A DNA stretch of 64,000 bases from Pseudochelatococcus contaminans (GTDB lineage: Bacteria; Pseudomonadota; Alphaproteobacteria; Rhizobiales; Beijerinckiaceae): contig NZ_JACICC010000008.1 of assembly GCF_014195635.1 (NCBI RefSeq), positions 1 to 64,000 of the forward strand. The letters are read 5' to 3'. Of this stretch, positions 8,189 through 16,490 are shown one piece after another. How positions within the stretch are numbered: the first letter of the stretch is position 1; every line of letters begins with the position of its first letter. The notes under the pieces are model-generated. The model made no database searches, had not been told where the DNA came from, and worked only from the letters and a program-made list of their open reading frames with translations. A program made the translations under genes and the position numbers.

Positions 8189-9415
8189 ATGTTTCCGCCC
8201 ATCGAGTTCAATCCGCAATCCCCGAACCGGCAAACCCTCGACGTCGAGGAAGCGGGCTGCACGAGTTCGGAACAGCTAAACGCGGCTGTGACGGAGGTCG
8301 AGCAGCAGGGACAGGCCATCGTTCGCGACGGCGTGGATGACCTGCTGATCGACGTCATCGGCGCGGACGGGCGGATGTTATGGGCCAACGGCAACCAGAA
8401 TGCCAGGCTTGGCCTCTCGTCTGATGCAGTCGACGGGCTTCCCTTCGAAAGCCTTTACGCCCCACAGTCTGTGTCGGCGATAGAGAGTTGGCTGCGCGGC
8501 CTGGACGGGGGGAAGCCAATTCCAACCAGCGAACTGACCCTCGTCGGCCGCCGTGGTCGGCTCATCGCCACCATCGCCAGACCGCGATACGTGAAATGGT
8601 TCGGCAACGATGCGCTGGCACTCGTGAAGATGGATTACGGCTCGGTCGGTTTGAGGCACGCCACGGTCGAGGACGACGTACGGCTCCTATCCAATATCGT
8701 CGAGCACTCGACCGAAGCCCACTGGGCAATCGTGTTCCTGGAGCCAGTGAATGTCACGCTGCCCAGGGAGGAGATCATACGCCAGATCTTCGAGAACCAG
8801 TCTGTCTGGCGGATGTGCAATAAAGCAATGGCCAAGCTTTATCATCTGCCGGACGATATGGATCTCAATGCCCAGGGGGTGCGCCTTTACTGGCCCCGGA
8901 GCGCCGCGAACGAGCGGTTTGTCGCCCAGATTATCGACTCTGGATATCATATTGATAACGCGCTCAGCGTCGACCTCAGCCACGATCGCAAGCATTTCTA
9001 CATGCGTAATGACGTGCGCGCCGACATTGTCGACGGCTTCCTCCTGCGTCTTTGGGGCAATGGACGGGATGTCACCGGCCTGGAGTTCGAGGGCAGTATC
9101 CACCTGATACAGCGTATGGTGGAAGCCCTGCCGATGGGCGTGATCGTGCTGGATGAGCGCGGCAATTCCGTTGCGCGGAGCGAAGCCTTCGTCCATGCCG
9201 GCGAAAAGGCCGAGGCACTGGAACGCCGCCTTGCGGAGCAGTTGCGGAACGGCGAGACCCACGTCGGCTGGCAAGCGCTGCCCGCAGAAGAAGCACTGAC
9301 ATTGCCCCCTATCCACCTGGCCAAAGTGAATGATGACATTGGCACCGTCTGGACCATCGTGACGGTACCGACCTGGACAGCGAGCACCCATCCGCAACGG
9401 ACGGATGCTCCGTAG
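8189..9415 (+). CDS. PAS-domain sensor protein without output domain
   Basis: Soluble protein of 408 residues with three stretches that look like PAS domains, roughly 40-155 (DVIGADGRMLWANGN), 165-285 (CNKAMAKLYHLPDD) and 290-395 (LPMGVIVLDERGNSVARSE). No histidine kinase, GGDEF, receiver, HTH or membrane segment is visible. Its stop lies 22 bases before the likely start of the sigma-54 activator gene, which itself carries a PAS-like N-terminus. The simplest reading is a ligand-sensing partner that modulates that activator. Domain limits are judged by eye. Confidence 0.65.
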   Translation: MFPPIEFNPQSPNRQTLDVEEAGCTSSEQLNAAVTEVEQQGQAIVRDGVDDLLIDVIGADGRMLWANGNQNARLGLSSDAVDGLPFESLYAPQSVSAIESWLRGLDGGKPIPTSELTLVGRRGRLIATIARPRYVKWFGNDALALVKMDYGSVGLRHATVEDDVRLLSNIVEHSTEAHWAIVFLEPVNVTLPREEIIRQIFENQSVWRMCNKAMAKLYHLPDDMDLNAQGVRLYWPRSAANERFVAQIIDSGYHIDNALSVDLSHDRKHFYMRNDVRADIVDGFLLRLWGNGRDVTGLEFEGSIHLIQRMVEALPMGVIVLDERGNSVARSEAFVHAGEKAEALERRLAEQLRNGETHVGWQALPAEEALTLPPIHLAKVNDDIGTVWTIVTVPTWTASTHPQRTDAP

Positions 9416-9437
9416 GAGAATAGGTGAAACATTCGTG

Positions 9438-10874
9438 ATGGAAACAGCCAAGTTCCAATCCTTCCACGTCGAATTGAAGGCTTCTGCAGCCATCGACCGA
9501 AGTCAGATCGAAGCGCTTTTCGCAGCACGCGAGTTTCGCACCGTGGCGGACCTGTCACCGGACCCCTTTCTCGTCGTCAGCCCGGAAGACACAGTGCTGT
9601 TTCTCAACGATGCCGCACATAAGCTGGCAGGATGGTCCGATTCCCGATCGGGAGCCACGTTCGCCACCTTTCTTCAACAGTCCAATCTCGATCTGGACGA
9701 CTTTCTCGCCGCAGCGGAAAAAGGGCAGGCGCAAGGGCAAGTGCGCGCCCGTTCCACAGGGCGCTTCTATCGGGTGCTGCGCCGGGCACTTAGCGTGGGA
9801 ACGGATACGCGGGGTTATCACCTCTACTGGCTGCACGATCCGGAAGGCTGGGACCGCAACAGGCGTGGCACAGGCACGCGCTCCGGCGGACGATCTCATC
9901 AGGAAAACGGAGAGACCCTTTCATTTCCAAGTGACCTTAGAAGCCAGATCGATCGGGCGCTGAAAGCTTATGCACGCAGTTTCCGCATTCTGCTTTTGGG
10001 AGAGTCTGGCGTCGGCAAGACGGCGATAGCAAAGCATATCCATGCGTCGGCAGGCGATCCAGCGCGGCCGTTCGTTCACGTCAACTGTGGCAGCATTCCG
10101 GAGACGCTGTTCGAATCCGAGATGTTCGGCTACGAACGCGGCGCGTTCACCGGCGCGCTTCAGGCCGGAAAGCGCGGCTACATCGAAAGCGCCGGCGGCG
10201 GCACACTTTTTTTGGACGAAGTCGGCGAGATCCCGCTCGCCAGTCAGGCGAAGCTGCTGAAATTCCTCGAAGATAGCACCATTCAGTCGGTGGGTTCGGC
10301 GGTCAGCCGGCGCGTCGAAACGAATGTGGTCGCGGCGACGAACCGCGATCTCCACAGCATGATGAGCGAGGGAACATTCCGCAAGGATCTCTACTTTCGC
10401 CTCGCCACCTTTCCGGTCAATATTCCACCGCTGCGCGAGCGGGAAGACAAGGACATCATCCTCGACGCCCTGATTGCCCGCGCCAATCAGGAACGCGGAC
10501 GCCTGCTGCGCCTTTCGCCGGACTGCCGCGCCACCATTCTGGCCCATTCCTTTCCCGGCAACCTGCGCGAGTTGCGCAGCATCGTGGAGTACCTTGACAT
10601 CGTCGCCGATGAACTGGCCGAAACGTCCGATCTCCCCGAAGGACTCAGTACAGCACCGTTCGAGGATTCGACGATTCCGCTGAACTTTCCAGCCGGCATC
10701 GTCGACAGTCTGGATACGAGCGAAGGCACGACGCTGAAGGATCTCAGCCGTGCGTTCGAAGATCACATCATCAAGGTCTTTCTCGATCGTTACGGTTCAA
10801 AACGTGAGACCGCTCGTCGTCTGGGGATCGATATCGCAACGTTGGTCCGTAAGACGACACGCACCGCTTCATGA
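9438..10874 (+). CDS. Sigma-54-dependent transcriptional activator with PAS-like N-terminus
   Basis: Enhancer-binding protein of 478 residues. The N-terminal region (about 30-135) is PAS-like (DPFLVVSPEDTVLFLNDAAHKLAGW). The AAA+ domain has the Walker A GESGVGKT (188-195), the sigma-54-contacting GAFTGA loop (235-240), Walker B GGTLFLDEVGE and the ATNRDL sensor segment. A Fis-type helix-turn-helix closes the protein (KRETARRLGIDIATLV). There is no receiver domain, so it should respond to a ligand or partner and not to phosphorylation. ATG 9438 is preferred because AGGTGA lies 9 bases upstream; a longer start at 9405 would overlap the PAS gene. It is the obvious activator of the -24/-12 promoter at 4875-4892. 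Confidence 0.9.
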   Translation: METAKFQSFHVELKASAAIDRSQIEALFAAREFRTVADLSPDPFLVVSPEDTVLFLNDAAHKLAGWSDSRSGATFATFLQQSNLDLDDFLAAAEKGQAQGQVRARSTGRFYRVLRRALSVGTDTRGYHLYWLHDPEGWDRNRRGTGTRSGGRSHQENGETLSFPSDLRSQIDRALKAYARSFRILLLGESGVGKTAIAKHIHASAGDPARPFVHVNCGSIPETLFESEMFGYERGAFTGALQAGKRGYIESAGGGTLFLDEVGEIPLASQAKLLKFLEDSTIQSVGSAVSRRVETNVVAATNRDLHSMMSEGTFRKDLYFRLATFPVNIPPLREREDKDIILDALIARANQERGRLLRLSPDCRATILAHSFPGNLRELRSIVEYLDIVADELAETSDLPEGLSTAPFEDSTIPLNFPAGIVDSLDTSEGTTLKDLSRAFEDHIIKVFLDRYGSKRETARRLGIDIATLVRKTTRTAS

Positions 10875-10920
10875 CATGGCCTGCCATAGAGCGTCCCGGA
10901 GTTCCGCATTCGCGGCGCGT

Positions 10921-11739
10921 TCAGCGTAGATCCCGGTCACGGCTCAGGGAAGACGGTTTCGGCGGGCTGACCGCCAGGCGGAAGGGATGGTTTGGGCTGA
11001 CAATCACCTGCCATTGATCATCGACCGGCCAGAGCGCACCGGGCCGAACTGACGGTTCTGTGGAGACGACGACCCGCCCATCGGGGTTGACGATCACAGC
11101 CGGACCCGCGAGCCTGCGCAATAATTGCGACATCTCCCGCTCGATCGTCGACACGAGAATATCGGCGACGCCTACGCCCGCAAACCGGCCGTCGATGAAG
11201 ACCGGATGGGCTGCGGTGACAGTGTAGGAACCGTTGCAGACGTAATCAACGTAAGGCCCCGCGACATGCGCCCTGCCGCGATCCGCTGGCTCGCGGAACC
11301 AGTCGAATGAACGAAAATCAACGCGACGCTGCCGTCCCTGATCGCTTTCAAGCGGGACTTGCCGGACATCCCCCGCTTCGGAAACCCACCATTCAAGCGT
11401 CCAATACTCGCTATCCTGGAGCGCAGCCACTTCCCCTCCAGTCGCGATGGGCAGAACGGCGCCGGATGGCGCGCTGTAGTTTGCAAATCCGGCGCCGTCG
11501 CACCACCGGGCATCGCCGAGCCTGTCGATAATTTCCCGCTGGAGCAGAGCCCGGGCCTCTTCGCTCAGGCGAAGATGCTCAACATCGGCACCCTCTTTCG
11601 CGATGACCTGAGTCAGGTAGGCAGCGATCCGTGCCGCCACCTCCTGAAGGTCGCAGAACAGGGCTTCGAGCCGGCTGTTGCAGGCATCTATAAGGTTCGA
11701 CGGATGGTCTGCGTCCCAAAGGGACGAATCCGTTTGCAT
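10921..11739 (-). CDS. Soluble PDC/Cache-type sensor domain protein
   Basis: Protein of 272 residues resembling the PDC/Cache ligand-binding fold, with the signature-like stretch RSFDWFREP...GPYVDYVCNGSYTVTAAHPVF and FAGVGVADILVSTIE, then a second lobe (PAVIVNPDGRVVVSTEP). Unusually for this fold, no signal peptide, membrane helix or attached output domain is present, so it should stay in the cytoplasm. The start is well supported by GGGAGGAGG a few bases upstream. It lies 28 bases downstream of the GntR regulator in the same direction, suggesting a ligand-binding accessory to that regulator. Function is inferred only from fold and position. Confidence 0.6.
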   Translation of the reverse strand: MQTDSSLWDADHPSNLIDACNSRLEALFCDLQEVAARIAAYLTQVIAKEGADVEHLRLSEEARALLQREIIDRLGDARWCDGAGFANYSAPSGAVLPIATGGEVAALQDSEYWTLEWWVSEAGDVRQVPLESDQGRQRRVDFRSFDWFREPADRGRAHVAGPYVDYVCNGSYTVTAAHPVFIDGRFAGVGVADILVSTIEREMSQLLRRLAGPAVIVNPDGRVVVSTEPSVRPGALWPVDDQWQVIVSPNHPFRLAVSPPKPSSLSRDRDLR

Positions 11740-11767
11740 TCTCGCCTCCTCCCATAGCTTTGGCGGG

Positions 11768-12556
11768 CTATTCCCGCTCTTTCGCCGGTGTCGTTTGCAT
11801 TCTGTGCTTGCAGCCGATCAGATGATCGGTCAGCGATTTGATCCAGCTCTCGGCAACCGCGCGGCCTCCACGGGCATCGGTCGCCTGCAATGCTTCGAAA
11901 ATTTCGCTATGAGCACGTGCCGTCTCGGCGTGGACAGCGTCGTCCTGATAGATCGCGACCGCCAGCGGAACCCACTCGGCCTGGATTTCCAGAACCATGT
12001 TCGCCAAACGGGCCGACTGTGCATTGGCGGCCAGGGCAAGCTGATACCGCATGTCGGCCTGAACACGGGCTTCGGCCTGTCCTGCCGACACGAAGTCGTC
12101 CCGCAATCCTGCGAGCCGCTGACAATCCTGCGCCGTCGAGCGTTGCGATGCCAACCACACGCTTCGGCCGGTGATCGCGCACTGGAGTTCGCCAAGATCG
12201 GCGAGGTAGTCCGTGGACACGCTCCGCAGGGGATGACTGGAAAAGGCGAGGTCAGCGGGCACGTGGCAAACAAAGCTGCCGCCGTTGCGACCTCTTCGCG
12301 TGTCGATGAACCGACGCTCCCGTAGCGTGTTCAAAGCCTCGCGCACCGTCACGGTGGAGACGCCGAACAGACGCGCCAGTTCGCTTTCGCTCGGCAACTG
12401 CTCTTCAGCTTCGAGCAGCCCACAAACGATGGCGTTGCTCAACCGCTCGACGACCTGCTCGGCTCGGCTGGCCTGCCCGATCTGGGAATAAACAACGGAA
12501 TGCGTGATCATGACCTTTCTGCTGGCTCTGGCCGAAAGCCGGCACAGGGGACGCAT
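11768..12556 (-). CDS. FadR-subfamily GntR transcriptional regulator
   Basis: GntR family regulator of up to 262 residues. The winged helix-turn-helix is at about 30-95 (LPSESELARLFGVSTVTVREALNTLRERRFIDTRRGRNGG split across the motif), followed by an all-helical FCD effector domain with metal-ligand-type D/H residues (QADMRYQLALAANAQSARL, HSEIFEAL). Such proteins usually repress adjacent catabolic operons and release DNA on binding a carboxylate-type metabolite. It is the third gene of the minus-strand set starting with an aldehyde dehydrogenase. The start is uncertain: ATG 12556 and ATG 12511 both lack a good ribosome site. Confidence 0.85.
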   Translation of the reverse strand: MRPLCRLSARASRKVMITHSVVYSQIGQASRAEQVVERLSNAIVCGLLEAEEQLPSESELARLFGVSTVTVREALNTLRERRFIDTRRGRNGGSFVCHVPADLAFSSHPLRSVSTDYLADLGELQCAITGRSVWLASQRSTAQDCQRLAGLRDDFVSAGQAEARVQADMRYQLALAANAQSARLANMVLEIQAEWVPLAVAIYQDDAVHAETARAHSEIFEALQATDARGGRAVAESWIKSLTDHLIGCKHRMQTTPAKERE

Positions 12557-12588
12557 TGTCCGCTGTGCCGGCGATTTCGTCGTGTCGA

Positions 12589-13359
12589 TCAGAAGATGCC
12601 GTGCGGATGCAGGGCTTCATTGTCAGCAGGAACAGGTGTGATGGCGTCCCACATTTCAGTCAGCCTGCCGTCCTCCACATACCACAACTCGAAATAGGCA
12701 TGGCGCGTCCCGCCGATGCTTCCCTCGGAGTGGGTGAGGACGAACTTGCCTTCCGCAACTGTGCGGTGGACGCAATCATAAACCAATCCCTGATCATCGT
12801 CGCGGAGCTTGTTGAGGAAGGCTTTCACCGCGACGACGCCATCGGCGATATCGGGACTGTGTTGCTTGAAATTTTCACCGGCCGCGTAGCGATCGAAGCC
12901 GTCGTAGTTACCTTCGATCAACGTTCTTGTGAAGTATTCCGCAATGAAAGCGCGGTTGGCTTCCTTGTCGGCATCGCCGGGATCGGTTGGCCCGTCGAGC
13001 TGCGTGCGCCCGCTCTCATTCGGGACAGCCTCCGGAACCAGACCGTCCCAATGCTCGACGATCTTTCCGTCCTTCACCCGGTATATGTCGAACCCGACCA
13101 AAGGGTGCTCGTCGAGGCCGGTGAAGCGTCCGTGGATCGCGACAAGATCGCCATCCGCCAGCATCCTGACAGCCTCGTGGCGCAGATCAGGACGGCTTTC
13201 CACCAGTTCCCGCAGTCCAGACAGGCCGTCCTTGACCAGCGGCGAATGCTCGATGAAGTCAGCGGCGAAATACCTGTCCAGCGCAGCGACGTCGCGCTCG
13301 CTGAACAGTTCCTGATGAGCACGGGAGACCAGTGCGCGATTGCTTTCCAGCTCGCTCAT
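12589..13359 (-). CDS. Tandem SnoaL-like (NTF2-fold) domain protein
   Basis: Protein of 256 residues made of two SnoaL/NTF2-like cone-fold halves, about 5-120 (AHQELFSERDVAALDRYFAADFIEHSP...) and 135-250 (AEYFTRTLIEGNYDGFDRYAAGENFKQHSP...). The halves share the pattern 'aromatic-X5-FIEHSP/FKQHSP ... DGxxxLR or VKAFL ... EHWDG / EMWDA', so they look like an internal duplication. Family members act as small-molecule isomerases, cyclases or binding proteins, and no reaction can be assigned. ATG 13359 is chosen over an upstream GTG because GGAGGG lies 6 bases before it. It sits 14 bases downstream of the aldehyde dehydrogenase, so the two are coupled. Confidence 0.7.
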   Translation of the reverse strand: MSELESNRALVSRAHQELFSERDVAALDRYFAADFIEHSPLVKDGLSGLRELVESRPDLRHEAVRMLADGDLVAIHGRFTGLDEHPLVGFDIYRVKDGKIVEHWDGLVPEAVPNESGRTQLDGPTDPGDADKEANRAFIAEYFTRTLIEGNYDGFDRYAAGENFKQHSPDIADGVVAVKAFLNKLRDDDQGLVYDCVHRTVAEGKFVLTHSEGSIGGTRHAYFELWYVEDGRLTEMWDAITPVPADNEALHPHGIF

Positions 13360-13373
13360 GAAATGCCCTCCGC

Positions 13374-14810
13374 TCACTTGTTCGAGCTCATGACGTGCTT
13401 GACGCGCGTGTATTCCTCGAACCCGTATGCCGACAGATCCTTGCCGTAACCGGAGTTCTTGAAGCCGCCATGGGGCATCTCGCCGGTCAGGGGAATATGG
13501 GTGTTGATCCAGACCGTGCCGAAATCCAGTTCACGCGAGAGGCGTTGGGCGCGGGCGTGATCGCGGGTCCAGACGCTTGATGCGAGACCATACTCGACAT
13601 CGTTTGCCTTCTCGATGGCGTCCGCTTCGTCGGTGAACTTCTGGACGGTGATGACCGGCCCGAAAATCTCGGTCTGGATCGCTTCGTCGTGCTGTTCAAG
13701 GCCGGTGATGACAGTCGGCTCGAAGAAGAGGCCCGTCCGGTCGGCCTGCCTGCCACCCGTTTCGATCTTCGCGTGGGCCGGAAGGCGCTCGATGAATCCC
13801 TTGATGCGTTCGAGCTGGCCGGCATTGTTTACCGGGCCATAGAGAATGTCCGTGCTGTCCGGATCGCCGAACTTCACTTCCTTCGCAAAGGCCACGAGGC
13901 GAGAGACGAACTCGTCATGGATCGATTCGGCCACGATGATGCGGGCTGCTGCGGTGCAATCCTGCCCGGCATTGAAATAACCCGTCGTTCCGATGCTTTC
14001 CACGGCAACGTCGAGATCAGCATCCGCGAACACCACCACAGGAGCCTTGCCGCCGAGTTCGAGATGCGCCTTGGTGAGATTTGCCGCTGCGGATGCCGCC
14101 ACCTGCAAACCCGCGCGAACCGAACCAGTGATCGAGACCAGCGCCGGGGTCTTGTGCGACACAACATGCGCGCCGGTATCGGCTTTGCCGAGCACAACGT
14201 TGAACGCGCCCGCCGGGAAGAACTCGCCGGCAATTTCGGCAAGCAGCAGGGTGCTTTCGGGAGTGGTATCGCTCGGCTTGAGCACGACGGTATCACCGGC
14301 CGCAAGCGCAGGCGCGATCTTCCAGACGGCCATCATCAACGGATAGTTCCAGGGCGTGACCTGCCCAACCACGCCAACCGGCTCACGGCGGATGGAGGAT
14401 GTGAGGTCTTCCATATATTCAGCCGTCGCACGCCCTTCGAGAAACCGCGCGGCCCCCGCAAAGAAACGGATCTGATCCACCGAGGTCGCCACTTCTTCGG
14501 AAGCGATCAGGTATTTCGGTTGTCCGGTGTTGCGGCTTTGCGCCTCGACCAACCGTTCGGCATTCCTCTCGACCGCATCCGCCAGTCCGAGGAGCGCCTT
14601 CTGACGCGTCGAGGGCGTGGTGCGACCCCACACCTTGAAAGCGGCTGCCGCAGCACGGTAGGCCGCATCGACGTCTTCCGAACTGGAATTCGGAGATCGC
14701 GCAACAACCTCGCCCGTCACCGGGCTTATCAGGTCGAAATACTCGGAACTGGCCGAGTCTACATACCCTCCATTGATATAGTTCCGCAAAATTCTTGCGT
14801 TATTAGCCAT
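13374..14810 (-). CDS. Aldehyde dehydrogenase (gamma-aminobutyraldehyde/betaine aldehyde type)
   Basis: Aldehyde dehydrogenase of 478 residues. Catalytic residues E251 (LELGGK) and C285 (GQDCTA) and the cofactor segments VTPWNYPLMM and KPSDTTPEST are intact. It resembles the group that oxidises aminoaldehydes such as gamma-aminobutyraldehyde or their glutamylated forms. ATG 14810 is preferred because GGGAGG lies 7 bases upstream; an in-frame start 15 bases earlier has none. It is the first gene of the minus-strand set (aldehyde dehydrogenase, SnoaL-like, GntR, PDC) and shares its promoter region with the divergent PuuB-like oxidase, so the two are likely regulated together. Confidence 0.9.
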   Translation of the reverse strand: MANNARILRNYINGGYVDSASSEYFDLISPVTGEVVARSPNSSSEDVDAAYRAAAAAFKVWGRTTPSTRQKALLGLADAVERNAERLVEAQSRNTGQPKYLIASEEVATSVDQIRFFAGAARFLEGRATAEYMEDLTSSIRREPVGVVGQVTPWNYPLMMAVWKIAPALAAGDTVVLKPSDTTPESTLLLAEIAGEFFPAGAFNVVLGKADTGAHVVSHKTPALVSITGSVRAGLQVAASAAANLTKAHLELGGKAPVVVFADADLDVAVESIGTTGYFNAGQDCTAAARIIVAESIHDEFVSRLVAFAKEVKFGDPDSTDILYGPVNNAGQLERIKGFIERLPAHAKIETGGRQADRTGLFFEPTVITGLEQHDEAIQTEIFGPVITVQKFTDEADAIEKANDVEYGLASSVWTRDHARAQRLSRELDFGTVWINTHIPLTGEMPHGGFKNSGYGKDLSAYGFEEYTRVKHVMSSNK

Positions 14811-14846
14811 AATGTATCCTCCCATTTTTTGGCCTTGCTTAAAACA

Positions 14847-14858
14847 TATGATATCATA
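14847..14858. promoter_or_regulatory. Perfect AT-rich palindrome in the divergent promoter region
   Basis: TATGATATCATA is a perfect 12-base palindrome 37 bases upstream of the aldehyde dehydrogenase ATG. It is nested in a wider symmetric arrangement with ACATAT at 14844-14849 and ATATGT at 14863-14868. The position suits a repressor operator over the minus-strand promoter. A GntR or TetR protein of the island is a candidate binder, but nothing in the sequence says which. Confidence 0.4.
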
Positions 14859-14920
14859 GGTTATATGTCAATCTCAGGCCAAGGTGGAGATCCGCTCGTT
14901 GCAGCCTTGACACCAATCGT

Positions 14921-14949
14921 TCTACGCCGTAGATTTTCTACAGCGTAGA
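14921..14949. promoter_or_regulatory. Tandem dyad operator pair (TCTAC-N3-GTAGA twice)
   Basis: Two 13-base dyads, TCTACGCCGTAGA (14921-14933) and TCTACAGCGTAGA (14937-14949), differ at two positions and sit 16 bases centre to centre. Each is a palindrome around a 3-base core, and together they also form a near-perfect 29-base inverted repeat. They lie about midway in the 242-base gap between the divergent aldehyde dehydrogenase and PuuB-like oxidase. That is the arrangement expected for a cooperatively binding dimeric regulator. Confidence 0.5.
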
Positions 14950-15052
14950 AAAAACTCAATGCGGGTGCCTCTCCCTGTGCCGGTCAAACGTCCGGCGGCT
15001 ACGCTGGACATCTGTCCCCCATCCAAGGGAAGCATTCGATCTGGAGACTATC

Positions 15053-16465
15053 ATGTCGGCCCACAAGCCGGTCTTGCTCAACGACTCCGTGTTCATGGAG
15101 TCGCATCTGAAGAAAGGTTCGACCAACTGGAACTGGATTGACCCCGGACGTGGCGCCCTTGACAGCCCCGCCAACTATTATGAAGCCTCGCTCAATCCTT
15201 GGCCCGCCCTGCCCACGCTCGAAAACGATCTTGTCTGCGACGTACTGGTGATAGGCGGCGGTCTTCTCGGCTCCTCGACGGCGTTGCATCTGTCCGAGGC
15301 CGGCATCGAGACGGTGCTGGTCGAAAAGGGCAGCATCGGTTCAGCCGCTTCAGGCCGCAACGGCGGCCAGCTCACGCCCGGCCTCGCCCGCTGGGAGGCC
15401 GGGGACATCCTTGAACATTTCTCGCCCGACGAAGCGAAACGCCTGTGGCGCTTCTGCGCCCATGAGGCGATGGATCTCGTGGACGAGATCGCCGCGCGCT
15501 ACGATGTTGGCCTCGACCGGCAGTACGGCCACATCACCGCTGCGATCCATCCCGGCCATATGGCGTCGCTGATCGAAGGCGCTGACGCCCGCTATCATCT
15601 CGGCGACAACGCCGTTGAAGTCGTCGGCCGCCATCAGGTCCGCGAGCACATCGCGTCGGAGCTTTATCATGGCGCGCTGATCGACCGGATCGGTGGACAG
15701 GCGCATCCGCTCGCTCTGGTGCGCACGCTCGCTCATGGCTTCCTGCTCAATGGCGGGCGCATCTTCGAGGGCACCGAGATCGCCAGGATCGAACAGACCC
15801 CGGCCGGTGTGGTGGCCTGCACCGCCAGCGGCACGATCACGGCCCGAAAAGGCGTGGTGCTGGCCGTTCACGACCTTACTCACATGTTCGATTCGCAGCT
15901 TCTGCCGAAGACGATCCCGTTCTTCACCTATGTCAGCGTGACCAAGCCGATCGACGGCGGGACGGAGCAACTGCTGCCCACGGGCATGCCGGTTTATGAT
16001 ACCCAGTTCCAGATCGACTACTACCGCCCCGTGCGCAAGGACCGCATCCTGTTTGGCGGCCAGGGCACGGGAACGAACTGGTCGGCCGAGCGCATCAACG
16101 ACTATCTGCTCGGGCGCTTCCGCACCGTGTTCCCGCAATATGAAGGCGTGGCGCTGGATTATTCGTGGAGCGGCATCAGCGACTTCACGCTGAACGGAGC
16201 GACCGAGACGCGCCGGATCGAGGGCACGGCACCCGTCTACATGGTGCATGGCTGGAGCGGCCACGGGGTTGCGCAGACAGTGCGGATCGGCAAGGCCATT
16301 GCCGACGACCTGTCGGGGCACAGCGAGGATCTGGAGATGCTGCTGGCGATCCAGCACAAGCCAATCCCGCTCGGCCGCCAGCTTTCGCCGTTCGCCATTC
16401 CCGCGGCCAAGGCCGCCTTCGGCGTCGGCACGGCGATCAATCCGGGCAAGCTCGTGTCCTTCTGA
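15053..16465 (+). CDS. FAD-dependent oxidoreductase, gamma-glutamylputrescine oxidase type (PuuB-like)
   Basis: DAO-family flavoprotein, 470 residues. It has an FAD-binding Rossmann motif VIGGGLLG (67-73) and the ASGRNGGQLTPG segment typical of the PuuB/OrdL group. The C-terminal WSGISDFTLNGATE and VHGWSGHGVAQT close the FAD site. PuuB-type enzymes oxidise the free amino group of gamma-glutamylputrescine to an aldehyde with release of ammonia and hydrogen peroxide. This supplies the step between the two ligases and the two aldehyde dehydrogenases of the island. The start has GGAG 6 bases upstream. A methyl-amine or sarcosine-type oxidase is the main alternative. Confidence 0.85.
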   Translation: MSAHKPVLLNDSVFMESHLKKGSTNWNWIDPGRGALDSPANYYEASLNPWPALPTLENDLVCDVLVIGGGLLGSSTALHLSEAGIETVLVEKGSIGSAASGRNGGQLTPGLARWEAGDILEHFSPDEAKRLWRFCAHEAMDLVDEIAARYDVGLDRQYGHITAAIHPGHMASLIEGADARYHLGDNAVEVVGRHQVREHIASELYHGALIDRIGGQAHPLALVRTLAHGFLLNGGRIFEGTEIARIEQTPAGVVACTASGTITARKGVVLAVHDLTHMFDSQLLPKTIPFFTYVSVTKPIDGGTEQLLPTGMPVYDTQFQIDYYRPVRKDRILFGGQGTGTNWSAERINDYLLGRFRTVFPQYEGVALDYSWSGISDFTLNGATETRRIEGTAPVYMVHGWSGHGVAQTVRIGKAIADDLSGHSEDLEMLLAIQHKPIPLGRQLSPFAIPAAKAAFGVGTAINPGKLVSF

Positions 16466-16490
16466 CAGGGAGGCCGGTGGAAAGAGAAAA

